Under the pieces are notes generated by a model, which was not told where the DNA came from, made no database searches, and saw only the letters and a list, made by a program, of their open reading frames with translations. Shown here piece after piece: positions 5,847 to 16,215 of a stretch of 64,000 nucleotides of DNA; within the stretch, counting starts at the first letter, position 1, and every line of letters starts with the position of its first letter. The position numbers were made by a program, and so were the translations under genes. Source of the stretch: Gemmata palustris (GTDB lineage: Bacteria; Planctomycetota; Planctomycetia; Gemmatales; Gemmataceae); assembly GCF_017939745.1 (NCBI RefSeq), contig NZ_JAGKQQ010000001.1, forward strand, positions 1 through 64,000, in the 5' to 3' direction.

Positions 5847-8801
5847 ATGTCGGACCCGGTTTCCGCGGGCAACCTGTATTTGTTGGACGCCCACGGACTC
5901 ATCTTCCAAATGTTCTTCGGCGTCGGGCCGATGAACGCACCCGACGGGCGGCCCACCAACGCCGTGTTCGGCGTCGCGCGCTCGTTGATGAACCTCTACG
6001 ACCGCGGTGCCGATTACCTCATTGCCGCACTCGACCACGCCGAGCCGACGTTCCGCGAGACCATCGACTCGAATTACAAGGCCCACCGCGACCCGCCCCC
6101 CGGCGACCTGCTCCTCCAAGAACCGCTCATTCAGCAGGTAATGGAGGCGATGCGGATTCCGTTCCTGATCGCGAAGGGCTACGAAGCCGACGACCTGATG
6201 GCGACGGTTGCGTCCGAGGCCGCCGCGCGCGGGCTGAACGTGTTCCTCTGCACGGCGGACAAGGATTGCCGACAGCTCGTCACCGACAAAGTGAAGATGC
6301 TGAACCTGCGAAAGGACTACGAAGTTCTGGACGCGGCGGGCATCATCGCGGGCTGGGGCGTTCGGCCCGATCAGGTGGTCGACTTCCAGTCGCTCGTCGG
6401 CGATTCGGTGGACAACATCCCCGGCGTGATGGGCGTGGGGCCGAAGACCGCCGCGAAGTGGCTCCAGCAGTACGGCACGCTCGACGAACTCATCGCGCAC
6501 GCGGACGAAGCGCCCGGCGGCCCGAAGACGCGCCAGGCGCTCAAAGACGCCATTGCTAACGGTAACCTCGCGAAGAGCAAGCAACTCGTCACGCTCGACA
6601 AGAACGTGCCGATCGCGTTCGACTGGGAGGGGTGGCGCCGAAGGGACTGGGACGGGCAGCGGCTCCTCGAACTCTTCCACGAGTTCGGGTTCCGCGGGTT
6701 CGCCGAGCGCGTGCGCAAGACTCTGGCCGGCAGCGGGGCGAAGAAGAACGCCGAGGCGCTCGCGACCGCGGGCCTTGCGCCGGCTGTTGGCGACAACAGC
6801 GAGAGAGGTGTGCCGGGTGCGGCGCCTGCTTCGCCTAAGCCCGCAAAACAGCCAAAGGGGAAGGGCAAGAAAGTCACGCCCGGGTTGTTCGATTTGTTAA
6901 TGGAAGAGGCGCCGAGCGAGAGCGCGCAATCGGCCGAAGTCGCGCCACTCATTGAGGCCGCAGTACCCACCGACACGTGGGATTACTCGGGCTACGAGGT
7001 CGTGGACACCGAGGCGCGGCTCGAGCAGTTCTGTGCGGAGTTAAAGAAACAGAAGGCGTTCGTCTTCGATCTGGAAACGACGGGCCTGGACCCGATCCAC
7101 GATCCGATCGTCGGCTTCGCGTTCTGCTGGGAGAAGGGAAGGGCGTACTACCTCCCCGTGCGCGCCCCGCAAGAGGACGCTGCGCTCGACCCGAGCGCGA
7201 CGCTCGCCGCACTCAAGCCGATCTTCGAGAACCCGGAGATCGAGAAGCGGAACCACAACATCAAGTTCGACCAAATCGTTCTCGCGGCCAACGGCGTCGA
7301 ACTAGTGGGCGTGGCGGGCGATTCGATGCTCGCGCACTACCTCCTCGACCCCGGCGCCCGGGTCCACGGGTTGGACGACCTCACACTCGACGTGCTCGGG
7401 CACAAAAACATCGCGATTTCCGAACTGATCGGGAAGGGGAAGAAGCAAACCACGATGAATACGGTGCGGGTCGCGCGCGTCCGAGATTATGCGTGCGAGG
7501 ACGCCGACGCCGCGTTCCAACTCGCGGCCCTTTTCGAGCCACAACTGGCCGAGAAGGGCTTCCGTGAACTGTACGACACGCTCGAAGTGCCGCTCATCGG
7601 CGTACTGGCCGACATGGAGCGCACCGGCATCCGCGTGGACGTGCCCTTTCTCACGCAGCTCGGCGAGCAAATGGGCGCGGAACTCGCGGGACTGGAAAAA
7701 GACATTCACGCGCTCGCCGGGCGCGAGTTCAACATCGCTTCCTTGAAGGAACTGCAGAAGATCCTCTTCGAGGAACAAAAGCTCCCGGTTCAAAAGCGCA
7801 CGGGGATCAAGAACGAGCCGAGCACCGACCAGGAATCACTCGAGCGGCTCGCGGCGCTCGGTCACGAACTGCCCAAGAAGCTGATCGCGCACCGCAAGGT
7901 GACGAAGCTTAAGGGCACTTACGTTGACGTGCTCCCCGTCATGGCGGACGAGTCCGGGCGCGTTCACACGTCCTTCAACCAGGCGACCGCCGAGACCGGC
8001 CGATTGAGTTCGAGCGATCCGAACCTGCAGAACATCCCGATGCGAACGGAGCAGGGCGCGCAACTCCGTAAAGCCTTCATCCCGCGCGACGGCTGGACCC
8101 TTGTTACCGCCGACTATTCGCAGATCGAGTTGCGGTTACTCGCCCAGTTCTGTGGCGACGAGACGCTGAAGGCCGCGTTCGCCGAGGACCGCGACGTTCA
8201 CACCGCGGTCGCCGCACAAATTTTCAAAGTGCCCGAGGCCGAGGTCACGAAAGCGCAACGCGGTGTGGCGAAAACGGTCAACTTCGGCGTCATATACGGC
8301 ATGAGCGCGACCGGATTGGCCGTTCGGCTGGCAATCCCCCGCAAGGAGGCGGAAGAGTTCATCGACGCCTACTTCGCCCGCTACCCGAAGGTACTGGAGT
8401 ACCAGCAAAAGCTCCTGGCGCACGCTCACAAAACGGGCGAAGTGCGCACCCTGCTCGGGCGCAAGCGGGTGCTGAACGCGGGCGCGATTAACCCGAACTC
8501 GCGGTACCAGGGTCGCGGGCAAGCGGAGCGCGAAGCGATCAACTACGAGATCCAGGGTTCGGCCGCGGACCTGATTAAGCGGGCCATGCTCGCGGTGCAG
8601 AAGCGGCTCGCGGCGCAAAAAATGCACGCGAGGATGTTGCTTACCGTTCACGACGAACTCGTGTTTGAAGCACCTCCGGAAGAGGTGGAGGCCCTGGCGC
8701 GACTCGCCCGCGAGGAGATGACCGCCGCGATGAAACTGGACGTGCCGCTCCGCGTGGACGTGGCCGCCGGCCCGAACTGGCTGGACGTTGAGGACGTATG
8801 A
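5847..8801 (+). CDS. polA: DNA polymerase I
   Basis: A 984-residue family A polymerase for Okazaki-fragment processing and repair. It has an N-terminal 5' nuclease (YKAHRDPPP, KGYEADDLMATV, CTADKDCRQLV, VGPKTAAKWL), a proline/lysine linker near residue 330, then a 3'-5' exonuclease whose DxE pair is present (FVFDLETTGLDPIHD). The polymerase domain shows motif A TADYSQIELRLLAQ and motif C TVHDELVFEAP. The proofreading site therefore looks active, unlike Taq-type enzymes. The start at 5847 fits the family N-terminus; in-frame sequence back to 5703 does not look coding. Confidence 0.97.
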   Translation: MSDPVSAGNLYLLDAHGLIFQMFFGVGPMNAPDGRPTNAVFGVARSLMNLYDRGADYLIAALDHAEPTFRETIDSNYKAHRDPPPGDLLLQEPLIQQVMEAMRIPFLIAKGYEADDLMATVASEAAARGLNVFLCTADKDCRQLVTDKVKMLNLRKDYEVLDAAGIIAGWGVRPDQVVDFQSLVGDSVDNIPGVMGVGPKTAAKWLQQYGTLDELIAHADEAPGGPKTRQALKDAIANGNLAKSKQLVTLDKNVPIAFDWEGWRRRDWDGQRLLELFHEFGFRGFAERVRKTLAGSGAKKNAEALATAGLAPAVGDNSERGVPGAAPASPKPAKQPKGKGKKVTPGLFDLLMEEAPSESAQSAEVAPLIEAAVPTDTWDYSGYEVVDTEARLEQFCAELKKQKAFVFDLETTGLDPIHDPIVGFAFCWEKGRAYYLPVRAPQEDAALDPSATLAALKPIFENPEIEKRNHNIKFDQIVLAANGVELVGVAGDSMLAHYLLDPGARVHGLDDLTLDVLGHKNIAISELIGKGKKQTTMNTVRVARVRDYACEDADAAFQLAALFEPQLAEKGFRELYDTLEVPLIGVLADMERTGIRVDVPFLTQLGEQMGAELAGLEKDIHALAGREFNIASLKELQKILFEEQKLPVQKRTGIKNEPSTDQESLERLAALGHELPKKLIAHRKVTKLKGTYVDVLPVMADESGRVHTSFNQATAETGRLSSSDPNLQNIPMRTEQGAQLRKAFIPRDGWTLVTADYSQIELRLLAQFCGDETLKAAFAEDRDVHTAVAAQIFKVPEAEVTKAQRGVAKTVNFGVIYGMSATGLAVRLAIPRKEAEEFIDAYFARYPKVLEYQQKLLAHAHKTGEVRTLLGRKRVLNAGAINPNSRYQGRGQAEREAINYEIQGSAADLIKRAMLAVQKRLAAQKMHARMLLTVHDELVFEAPPEEVEALARLAREEMTAAMKLDVPLRVDVAAGPNWLDVEDV

Positions 8802-8819
8802 GGTTGGCTGGAGGGGCGA

Positions 8820-9533
8820 ATGTCGATTGCCGCATCTACGACACCACCGATCGAGTACCCCAGCGGGGACGGTCAGCCGATGGCCGAAACGTGGCTCCAT
8901 GTGCGCGCGATCATGTGGCTACACCAAGCGCTCGAAGATTTCTTCGGGCCGCGCTCGGACGTGTTTATCGCTTCGGACATGTACTGGTACTGGCAGGAGG
9001 GAAGGGCGGACCTGAAGATCGCGCCGGACGTGATGGCGATCCCGGGGGTAGGAGTGCGCCCGCGCCGCTCGTTCTTTTCGTGGGAAGAGAACGGCGCGGT
9101 TCCCGCGATTGTGTTCGAGATGGCCTCTGAAGGCACTTGGCAGGACGATTTGGACGACAAGTACGACCGCTACGAAGAGTTGGGTGTGAAGGAGTATTTC
9201 CTTTTCGACCCGGAGGGGCTGTACCTCGTTCCACGGGTGCAAGGGTACCGGCTCCACGGCAGCGCGTACCGGCGCATTCGGCAAAACCAACTGACGAGTG
9301 CGCTCGGTTTCGGTCTCCGGGCCGAGGACACGATGCTGCGGTTGATCGACCTCAAGACCGGCCAACCGATCCCGACTCGTGCGGAAGCGGCCGAAACAGC
9401 GCAACGTCAAGCGGAAGCGGCGCAGCGTCAAGCAGAAGCAGAAAAGCAGCGTGCAGATGCGCTTCAGGAGGAAGTCGAACGACTTCGCGCTCGTTTACAG
9501 CAATTGGATCACACGAACGGGAGCGAGGGTTGA
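8820..9533 (+). CDS. Uma2-family putative endonuclease
   Basis: A 237-residue protein of the Uma2/DUF820 family, which has a PD-(D/E)XK nuclease-like fold and is very numerous in planctomycetes and cyanobacteria. The typical elements are LKIAPDVMAIPGV, AIVFEMASEGTWQDDL and KYDRYEELGVKEYFLFDP. The C-terminus (from about residue 185) is a Q/A/E-rich coiled coil, common in the family. It lies 18 bases after polA, and its stop overlaps the coaE start, so the three genes probably share a transcript. The biological role of the family is unsettled. Confidence 0.85.
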   Translation: MSIAASTTPPIEYPSGDGQPMAETWLHVRAIMWLHQALEDFFGPRSDVFIASDMYWYWQEGRADLKIAPDVMAIPGVGVRPRRSFFSWEENGAVPAIVFEMASEGTWQDDLDDKYDRYEELGVKEYFLFDPEGLYLVPRVQGYRLHGSAYRRIRQNQLTSALGFGLRAEDTMLRLIDLKTGQPIPTRAEAAETAQRQAEAAQRQAEAEKQRADALQEEVERLRARLQQLDHTNGSEG

Positions 9534-10147
9534 GTTTCAAACACGGCCCGAAGCCCCTCATCGGGTTGATCGGTGCGATCGGCGCGGGGAAGAGCACTGC
9601 GGCCAAGTGTTTCGCGGCCCGTGGGGGGCACGTGATCGACGCGGACGCCCTCGGACACGAGGCGCTGCGCCAACCGGAGATCGTCGCGGCGCTCGTGAAG
9701 TTGTGGGGGACAGGGATTCTCAGCGCAGACGGCTCGCTCGATCGTCGCACGATCGGGCGCATCGTGTTCGCCGACCGGGAACAGCGGAACGCGCTCGAAA
9801 GTACGGTTTTTCCCTACATCGGGGCGCGCACGCGACATGATATTTTCGCGGCGCAAGCGAACCCGAATGTGTCGTTCGTCGTCCTGGACGCGGCGGTACT
9901 GCTCGAAGCGGGGTGGGGCGATATGGTCGATTCACTCGTCTATATCGATGCCCCTCGGGCCACACGGCTCGCGCGGCTCGCGACCCGGAGCGGCTGGAAC
10001 GAGGCCGAACTGAGTGCCCGCGAATCGGCGCAACTGCCCGCCGAGGAGAAGAAAGTTCGGGCGCACGCGATCGTCGTCAACGACGCCGGCCCGACCGAGT
10101 TACAGGATCAAGTGGACCGGGTGCTCGAAGACATCTTGAGAACGTGA
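9530..10147 (+). CDS. coaE: Dephospho-CoA kinase
   Basis: A 205-residue enzyme for the last step of CoA synthesis, ATP-dependent phosphorylation of dephospho-CoA. The P-loop is GAIGAGKSTAAKCF, followed by VIDADALGHEAL, the LDRRTIGRIVFAD segment and VLDAAVLLEAGW. The start is a TTG at 9530 that overlaps the TGA of the Uma2 gene and is preceded by GAGCGAGG; reading further back gives sequence that overlaps the Uma2 frame and is not family-like. The length matches CoaE. Confidence 0.92.
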   Translation: MSFKHGPKPLIGLIGAIGAGKSTAAKCFAARGGHVIDADALGHEALRQPEIVAALVKLWGTGILSADGSLDRRTIGRIVFADREQRNALESTVFPYIGARTRHDIFAAQANPNVSFVVLDAAVLLEAGWGDMVDSLVYIDAPRATRLARLATRSGWNEAELSARESAQLPAEEKKVRAHAIVVNDAGPTELQDQVDRVLEDILRT

Positions 10148-10350
10148 TGAGAACGTGCGGTGGCTGTAAGTTCTTAAAGTTCGTCCTGGTATATTGCTAA
10201 TCAAGACAGCGAGTGATTCGCGGGTACGGGTCCGGTTCTTGCCTGATGTGTCGCCGGCGTTCAAGGAGCGCGACCGCGTTTCCCGCCCGCGACGGCCCCG
10301 TAGCTCACAGTGACTGCCTTCCATAGTGCCTGCCGGTAAGGGGTTTACCC

Positions 10351-12168
10351 ATGTCCGATACCAAGCCCGACGTTGCCAAGCCCGCGCGCACGACGACCCG
10401 TAGCCGCGCGCGTAAAACCGCGGAGCCGCCCGCGGAGCCCCAGGTCGTCGCTCCCGTGCCCGCGGCCCCGGTCGCGAGCGAGGTCGCAGAGGACGACGGG
10501 TTCGCGACCGGGATCGTGGACGTCGTGCCCGCGCCGCCGGAGCCCGCAGCGCCGGTCGTACCGCCACCGCCTGTCCCGGCGCCTGAAGTACGCGAGCCGC
10601 GCCGCGCCGAACCGCGCGAGAGTGCCCGTACCGAACGCGGTAGCCGCAGCGAACGCACCCCGGAACCGCGAGAGGTTCCGCGCGCTGACGCGGTGCCGCC
10701 TCCAGCGCCGCGCGCGGAGATTACTCCGCCCGCCCCACGGCCCACGGCCCCCCCGCCGGTACCGCGCGCAGTGGTGCCCCCGCCCGCGTTCCCACCGGTC
10801 GCACCGCCGGCAGTTACCCCCGCGCCCGTGCGCGTTGACCCCAACGAACAGGGCTTCGACGCCGAGACGAATTCGCGGTACGAGGAGATCAAGCGCGGCA
10901 ACACGTACATCACCGAACTGCAGCACATGACGATCGCGCAGTTGCAGAAGGCCGCGAAGGATGAGGGGATACCGCGCGAAGAGTATTTTGGGCTGAAGAA
11001 GCAGGATCTGGTGTACCGCATCCTGCGCGAACTCACGAAAGCCAATGGGCTGATGTTCGGCGAGGGCACGCTCGAAGTGCTCCCGGACGGCTTCGGGTTC
11101 CTCCGCAGCCCGGACTACAACTACCTCCCGTGCCCGGACGACATCTACATCTCGCCGTCGCAGATCCGCCGGTTCGGGCTGCGCACCGGGGCCGTGGTCG
11201 CCGGGCAAACGCGCCCGCCGAAGGAGAACGAGCGCTACTTCGCGCTGCTCCGCGTCGAAGCCATTAACTATGCCGAACCCGACCTGCTCACGCAGAAGGT
11301 CGTGTTCGACGACCTGACCCCGCTCCACCCCGAGCGCCGGTTGAAACTCGAAACGAGCGCGGACGAACTGAACACCCGCGTCATCGACCTCATCACGCCC
11401 ATCGGCAAGGGGCAGCGCGGGCTGATCGTGGCCCCGCCGCGCACCGGCAAGACGGTTCTGCTCCAGAAGATGGCGAACTCCATCATCCAGAACCACCCGG
11501 AGTGCTACGTCATCGTCCTCCTGATCGACGAGCGGCCCGAAGAAGTGACCGACATGAGCCGGACCGTGAAGGGGCCGCGCGTGGAGGTCGTGTCGAGCAC
11601 GTTCGACGAGCCGCCGGAGCGCCACGTCCAGGTCAGCGAGATGGTGATCGAGAAGGCGAAGCGCCTGGTCGAGTACGGGACCGACGTGGTCATCCTGCTC
11701 GACTCGATCACGCGCCTCGCACGCGCTTACAACACCGTGTCGCCGGGGTCCGGTAAGTTGCTCTCCGGTGGGTTGGACGCGACCGCGCTCTACAAACCGA
11801 AACGGTTCTTCGGCGCGGCCCGGAACATCGAGGAGGGCGGGTCGCTCACCATTCTCGCGACCGCGCTGGTCGATACCGGCTCGAAGATGGACGAGGTGAT
11901 CTTCGAGGAGTTCAAGGGCACGGGGAACATGGAGATCCACCTCGAACGGCGGATGGTGGACCGGCGCGTGTACCCGGCGGTCGACGTGAACGCCAGTGGC
12001 ACGCGCAAGGAGGAACTGCTCCGCGGCGAGGACGAACTGCGCCTCGTTCACATCATGCACCGCATCCTGGCGGACATGAACCCGGTCGAGGCGATGGAAC
12101 TGCTCCTGAAGCAACTGAGCAAGCACAAGACCAATGCCGAGTTCCTCAACAGCGTCACGCTGACGTGA
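10351..12168 (+). CDS. rho: Transcription termination factor Rho
   Basis: A 605-residue hexameric RNA helicase. The first 160 residues are a low-complexity Pro/Ala/Arg extension, typical of high-GC phyla and longer than E. coli Rho (419). The Rho N-terminal helix bundle ([15 protein letters not shown]), the RNA-binding cold-shock-like fold ([13 protein letters not shown]) and the ATPase follow, with Walker [15 protein letters not shown] and Walker [16 protein letters not shown]. The bicyclomycin-site region ([11 protein letters not shown]) is conserved. A 200-base leader precedes it and a strong hairpin follows it. Confidence 0.97.
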   Translation: MSDTKPDVAKPARTTTRSRARKTAEPPAEPQVVAPVPAAPVASEVAEDDGFATGIVDVVPAPPEPAAPVVPPPPVPAPEVREPRRAEPRESARTERGSRSERTPEPREVPRADAVPPPAPRAEITPPAPRPTAPPPVPRAVVPPPAFPPVAPPAVTPAPVRVDPNEQGFDAETNSRYEEIKRGNTYITELQHMTIAQLQKAAKDEGIPREEYFGLKKQDLVYRILRELTKANGLMFGEGTLEVLPDGFGFLRSPDYNYLPCPDDIYISPSQIRRFGLRTGAVVAGQTRPPKENERYFALLRVEAINYAEPDLLTQKVVFDDLTPLHPERRLKLETSADELNTRVIDLITPIGKGQRGLIVAPPRTGKTVLLQKMANSIIQNHPECYVIVLLIDERPEEVTDMSRTVKGPRVEVVSSTFDEPPERHVQVSEMVIEKAKRLVEYGTDVVILLDSITRLARAYNTVSPGSGKLLSGGLDATALYKPKRFFGAARNIEEGGSLTILATALVDTGSKMDEVIFEEFKGTGNMEIHLERRMVDRRVYPAVDVNASGTRKEELLRGEDELRLVHIMHRILADMNPVEAMELLLKQLSKHKTNAEFLNSVTLT

Positions 12169-12190
12169 GTTGCGCTCGATCACACCGGTA

Positions 12191-12253
12191 GGAGTTGCGA
12201 ACCGGCCCACGGCGCCCAATGGGTCACCCGGGGCCGGTTCGCAGCTCCTTTTG
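12191..12253 (+). terminator. Intrinsic terminator after rho
   Basis: GGAGTTGCGAACCGGCCC pairs with GGGCCGGTTCGCAGCTCC across a 23-base loop, with one wobble, and is followed by TTTTG. It lies 22 bases after the rho stop. Confidence 0.75.
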
Positions 12254-12458
12254 CTTTCTGCGCAGAGCCAATCGACCTGCGCTGATAACACTTTCGGGCG
12301 CTGCCGGTCTTCGCGCAACCAATCGATCCCAAATGTCCAGAACGGGTGCTATGTGTTTCTGGATTGAAATCCTTGACGCGCGAGACGAATTGTTGGTAAC
12401 GGGCGCCGACAAAAAACGAGTGTTAGAATAGGTCGGGATTTTTGTCGCCGGGCGAAAT

Positions 12459-14033
12459 ATGAGCGCTGACCAACCACTGGCCGTCGCCCCGCACCGGGTG
12501 ACGGACCTCATCGACGTCATCCAGCGGTTGTCGCAGGCGCGCGACGTCGCCACCGTGCAGGACATCGTGCGAACGGCCGCGCGCCGGCTCACCGGGGCCG
12601 ATGGTGCCACGTTCGTCCTCTGCGACGGCGACCAGTGCCATTACGTCGACGAGGACGCCATCGGTCCGCTGTGGAAGGGGCAGCGGTTCCCCATGTCTGC
12701 GTCCGTCAGCGGGTGGGCAATGATGAACCGCCGCACGGCGGTGATCGATGACGTGTTCGCCGACCCGCGCGTTCCGGACCAGGGCTACCGCGCCACGTTC
12801 GTGAAAAGTATGGTCATGGTGCCCGTTCGCGTCGCCGACCCGCTCGGCGCGATCGGCACGTACTGGGCGACCCAGCGGCACCCGACGGATGAAGAGGTCC
12901 GGGTGCTCGAAGCGCTCGCCGGCACCACCGCGGTCGCCCTCGAAAACGTCCGCGTGTTCACCGAGCTCGAAGCGCGCGTGAAGGCGCGCACGGCCGAACT
13001 CGTCGCCGCGAACGCGCAACTCGTTGCGGCCAACGCCAACCTGACGGCCGCGCACCAGCAGGCCGATCGCGTGTTCGCGGCCTACGCGAAGGTGCTGCCG
13101 GGTACGGTGCTCGACGGCAAGTACCGGCTCGACGAGGAACTCGGCGCCGGCGGGTTCGGCGTCGTGTTTCGCGCTCGACACCTGGCGCTGGATTGTCCCA
13201 TCGCGGTAAAAGTATTCCGGCCCATTTCGGGCAACGACTCGGCCCTGGAACTTCAACGCTTCTTACGCGAAGGCGCAACCGCTGCACGGATCAGCCACCC
13301 GAACGTGGTTCGGGTTCTCGATTCGGGGGTGTCGTCCGGTGGGATCGCGTTCCTGGCAATGGAACTGCTCTCCGGCCGATCACTGGCGCGCGAACTGGCC
13401 GCGGTCGGCGCGCTCTCGCTGCGCCGGGCGGCGACCGTGGCCGCCGTCGTCGCGGACGTGCTGAACGCAGCGCACCGGCAGAGTATCGTTCACCGCGACA
13501 TCAAACCGGACAACGTGTTCCTCCACTACGACACCGCCGGGCGGGAGGTCGTGAAGGTCGTGGACTTCGGCATCGCAAAATTTTTCGACGGCCCGCAGAG
13601 CACGGACGATCGCCTGACGCGCACCGGCGAGTACCTCGGCACGCCGCGGTTCGTCGCCCCGGAGCGGGTGCGCGGCGGAACCGACGACGGGCGCTCGGAC
13701 GTGTACAGCCTGGGCACTCTGCTCTACGAACTCGTTTGTGGCGCGTCGCCGTGGGCGCCCGAGCAAGAACGCGAGATCGCTGCGGGGTTGGCCTTCGCCC
13801 CGCACCCGCGACCGATATCCCGGTTTCGGAAAGCGGTTCCCGTGGAACTGTCGGCGCTGATCGAACGGGCGCTCGCGTGGAACCCCATCGACCGCCCGAC
13901 CGCGCAGGAGCTCGCGAGTGCTCTCGCCGCGCTCGCACCCACCCTCGACGACACGCCCCCGCGCCCGGAGCCGGCGCCGCCCCGCGACCCGGACGCGACC
14001 GACGCCCTGCCCGTGGTGACGTGGCCGCGCTAG
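12459..14033 (+). CDS. GAF-domain Ser/Thr protein kinase
   Basis: A 524-residue soluble kinase. Residues 10-170 form a GAF-like sensor (TVQDIVRTAARRLTGADGAT, then VPVRVADPLGAIGTYWA). A helical linker rich in AANAQL repeats joins it to a Hanks-type kinase domain (about 215-490) with the glycine loop GAGGFGVVF, the catalytic HRDIKPDN, the DFG motif and APERV. All catalytic residues are present. There is no membrane segment, so the signal is probably a cytoplasmic ligand. Planctomycetes carry many such kinases. The gene ends 95 bases before ribH, and co-transcription is possible. Confidence 0.9.
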   Translation: MSADQPLAVAPHRVTDLIDVIQRLSQARDVATVQDIVRTAARRLTGADGATFVLCDGDQCHYVDEDAIGPLWKGQRFPMSASVSGWAMMNRRTAVIDDVFADPRVPDQGYRATFVKSMVMVPVRVADPLGAIGTYWATQRHPTDEEVRVLEALAGTTAVALENVRVFTELEARVKARTAELVAANAQLVAANANLTAAHQQADRVFAAYAKVLPGTVLDGKYRLDEELGAGGFGVVFRARHLALDCPIAVKVFRPISGNDSALELQRFLREGATAARISHPNVVRVLDSGVSSGGIAFLAMELLSGRSLARELAAVGALSLRRAATVAAVVADVLNAAHRQSIVHRDIKPDNVFLHYDTAGREVVKVVDFGIAKFFDGPQSTDDRLTRTGEYLGTPRFVAPERVRGGTDDGRSDVYSLGTLLYELVCGASPWAPEQEREIAAGLAFAPHPRPISRFRKAVPVELSALIERALAWNPIDRPTAQELASALAALAPTLDDTPPRPEPAPPRDPDATDALPVVTWPR

Positions 14034-14128
14034 TGCGCGTAAGTAGTGTGAGTATTCAGCGAGCGCCGGCGCTTCGCCGGGCGGCGAGCGTCACGCGCTC
14101 CACTCTACTCACACCATCGCGGCGACTC

Positions 14129-14593
14129 ATGATCTACGAAGGCGATTTCTCTTCCCCCGCGGGCCGGTTCGTGCTGGTCGTGGCCCGGTTCAACGGGTTC
14201 GTGGTCGAACAACTCGCCGCCGGCGCCGCGGACGCCCTTCAGCGCCACGGCGTGTCCGCGGACCGCATCGACACCGTGCGCGTGCCCGGCTCCTACGAGA
14301 TCCCGCTGGTCGCACAGAAACTCGGCAAGAGCGGGAAGTACGCCGCCGTCATCTGCCTCGGGTGCGTGATTCGCGGGGACACGGATCACTACGACCACGT
14401 CGCCGGGGCCGCTACGAGCGGCATCGCGCAGGCCGCGCTCAACAGCGGCGTGCCGGTCATCTTCGGCGTGTTAACGTGTGACACCCTGGAGCAGGCGATT
14501 CACCGCGCCGGCGCGAAGGCCGGCAACAAGGGCTTTGAAGCCGCAGTGTGTGCGGTCGAAATGGTGAACCTGCTCAAGAAATTGCCGGGGTAA
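14129..14593 (+). CDS. ribH: 6,7-dimethyl-8-ribityllumazine synthase
   Basis: A 154-residue enzyme that joins ribitylaminouracil and dihydroxybutanone phosphate in riboflavin synthesis. Family motifs are ARFNGFVVEQLAAGA, VPGSYEIPLVAQKL, CLGCVIRGDTDHYDHV with the catalytic His, and FGVLTCDTLEQAIHRAG. The start at 14129 gives the usual length; the upstream in-frame sequence is antisense to nothing sensible and overlaps the kinase gene. No other rib genes are nearby. Confidence 0.95.
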   Translation: MIYEGDFSSPAGRFVLVVARFNGFVVEQLAAGAADALQRHGVSADRIDTVRVPGSYEIPLVAQKLGKSGKYAAVICLGCVIRGDTDHYDHVAGAATSGIAQAALNSGVPVIFGVLTCDTLEQAIHRAGAKAGNKGFEAAVCAVEMVNLLKKLPG

Positions 14594-14660
14594 CCTCTGG
14601 GATTGTGGTTCACCAGCGAATGGCCGATTTCGGGTTTCTTGTTACGAGCCGCGACCGCAA

Positions 14661-15918
14661 CAGTAGTTTCAAGTGATTTGGCAGTGCCGCATGGGAGTTC
14701 CTAAGTTCAAGGTTCTCAGGCACTTGAACGGGAGCCTCCCATGCGACGTGGTTACTCTACGATCACCCCGGCGGTGGTCCACGCACTGACGCGCCGAACG
14801 TTGGAACGGGCCCTGGGTTGGACCGACTACAAGCGGTCGGTCACGCGCACCCAGTTGCTCGACCTGGTGCTGTTGATCGCGGGCACCACCCGCACGTTGT
14901 TCGCGGTAGTGACCCGGTACTTCGGGTTCTCCCACGAGACCGCGCGACAGGCGATGCACGCCAACCGGGGTTCCCGGGACCAACTCACGGCCCGGTTGGT
15001 GGATGCCCTTCACCAGGTGGCGGGGTTCACGCGCCGGGACCGGAGGCGCCGGTGGACGTGTGCCATCGATGTGCATTACGTCCCCTTTTATGGGGATCGC
15101 AGCACCCCGGGGATCATCGGCGGACCCAAGAAGGCCGGGACCTCGTTCTTTCACGCGTACGCCACCGGGGTACTGATTCACAAGCACCGGCGGTACACCG
15201 TGGGGCTGATGAGCGTGACGAAAGGAACCAAGCCGCACCAGCAGGTGCAGACCCTTCTGGACCAGGTGGCGGCCCGCGGGCTCACGGTCCGCGGGGTGGT
15301 TCTGGACGCCGGGTTCGACAGCGGGGAGACCCTGTTGCTGTTGCAGGAACGGAACCTGAGCTACACGGTCCCGATGCGCAAGAAGGGCACCGGTACCAAC
15401 CGCCGCAACGCCAGCTACACCCAACCCCACGGCACCATCACCACCATGGAGTGGGTCACCGAGAAGAGCCGCAAGGCGGTATCGACTCGGGTGCTCGTGT
15501 GGCAACGGAAGGGCGAATCGCACGCCCGGGTGTACGCGTTCCGCGGGTGGGGCGATGCGACCGCCGTGTCGGAGGCGAACCGGGCTCGGTTGGGGCGCCG
15601 GCGGTACCGAGAGCGGTTCGGGATCGAGACCAGCTATCGGCAGAAGAACCAGGCCCGCGGGTGGACCACCAGCACCAACCCCGAGTACCGGTTGCTGCTC
15701 GAGGGCGTGGCCCTGCTGTTGCGCCAGGTGTGGGTGTACCTGACGCTCCGGATCGCTCGGGCACGCGGGCTCGCGCCGACCGCCTGGGTCGCCCAGTTCC
15801 CGTTGGCCGAGATGCTCGACTGGCTCACGCAACGGATCCGCTCACGATACCCACGCACACGATGTATTACCCTGCCACACAATACACTTACAACCAACGC
15901 AACGCCTTGAAACTACTG
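14661..15918 (+). mobile_element. IS4-superfamily insertion sequence, 1258 bp
   Basis: The ends are a 13-bp perfect inverted repeat, CAGTAGTTTCAAG and CTTGAAACTACTG. The element is flanked by a GCAA direct repeat (14657-14660 and 15919-15922), so it is an intact, probably recent insertion. Removing it and one GCAA restores a perfect GAGCCGCGACCGCAAGGGAGCGG hairpin, meaning it landed in a dispersed palindrome. A 4-bp duplication is shorter than for classic IS4 and recalls ISH3-like groups; the exact family is not fixed. Confidence 0.9.
14741..15910 (+). CDS. IS4-superfamily DDE transposase
   Basis: A 389-residue transposase with a plausible DDE triad: Asp in CAIDVHYVPFYGD, Asp in VVLDAGFDSGET, and Glu in the IS4-type signature YRERFGIETSYRQKNQAR. 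The basic N-terminus is probably the end-binding domain. The frame is intact from ATG to stop, ending eight bases before the right terminus, so the element may be active. It is unrelated to the two transposases at 57.6 and 60.9 kb. Confidence 0.9.
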   Translation: MRRGYSTITPAVVHALTRRTLERALGWTDYKRSVTRTQLLDLVLLIAGTTRTLFAVVTRYFGFSHETARQAMHANRGSRDQLTARLVDALHQVAGFTRRDRRRRWTCAIDVHYVPFYGDRSTPGIIGGPKKAGTSFFHAYATGVLIHKHRRYTVGLMSVTKGTKPHQQVQTLLDQVAARGLTVRGVVLDAGFDSGETLLLLQERNLSYTVPMRKKGTGTNRRNASYTQPHGTITTMEWVTEKSRKAVSTRVLVWQRKGESHARVYAFRGWGDATAVSEANRARLGRRRYRERFGIETSYRQKNQARGWTTSTNPEYRLLLEGVALLLRQVWVYLTLRIARARGLAPTAWVAQFPLAEMLDWLTQRIRSRYPRTRCITLPHNTLTTNATP

Positions 15919-16215
15919 GCAAGGGAGCGGAGACGTCCCCGCTCCCTTGCGGTCGCGGCTCGTTCAAATCGCTGCTGCGTTTCGGTGACTCCGCGTTGCT
16001 TGTGGGCACCGAACGAGTCCCATTTCCAAGCGATTCGCATAATGAACAATCAGCAAGATTCACAGCAGCGGGAACTTCCGTTCTGGGCGGGCGCGTACCG
16101 GCGCCCGAGGCGGAGAGCCTTCTTGCCAATAAAAATGACCGTGGCCCGGTGTTAACGTGACAAAGTTAATCGCTGAAGTTGCAAATGGGCGGAAGTCCTC
16201 GTAAACCAGGATACG
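15919..16215. other. Intergenic region with half of a split palindrome
   Basis: No gene is seen. The first 50 bases (15919-15968) are the remaining part of the palindrome split by the insertion sequence, with CCGCTCCCTTGCGGTCGCGGCTCG. The rest is the leader of the sulfate transporter operon; no clear promoter could be assigned. Confidence 0.5.

Noticed and set aside
10345-12318. 657-codon minus-strand reading opposite rho
   Set aside because: High-GC shadow of a certain gene; the composition is Arg/His/Leu-rich with no motifs.
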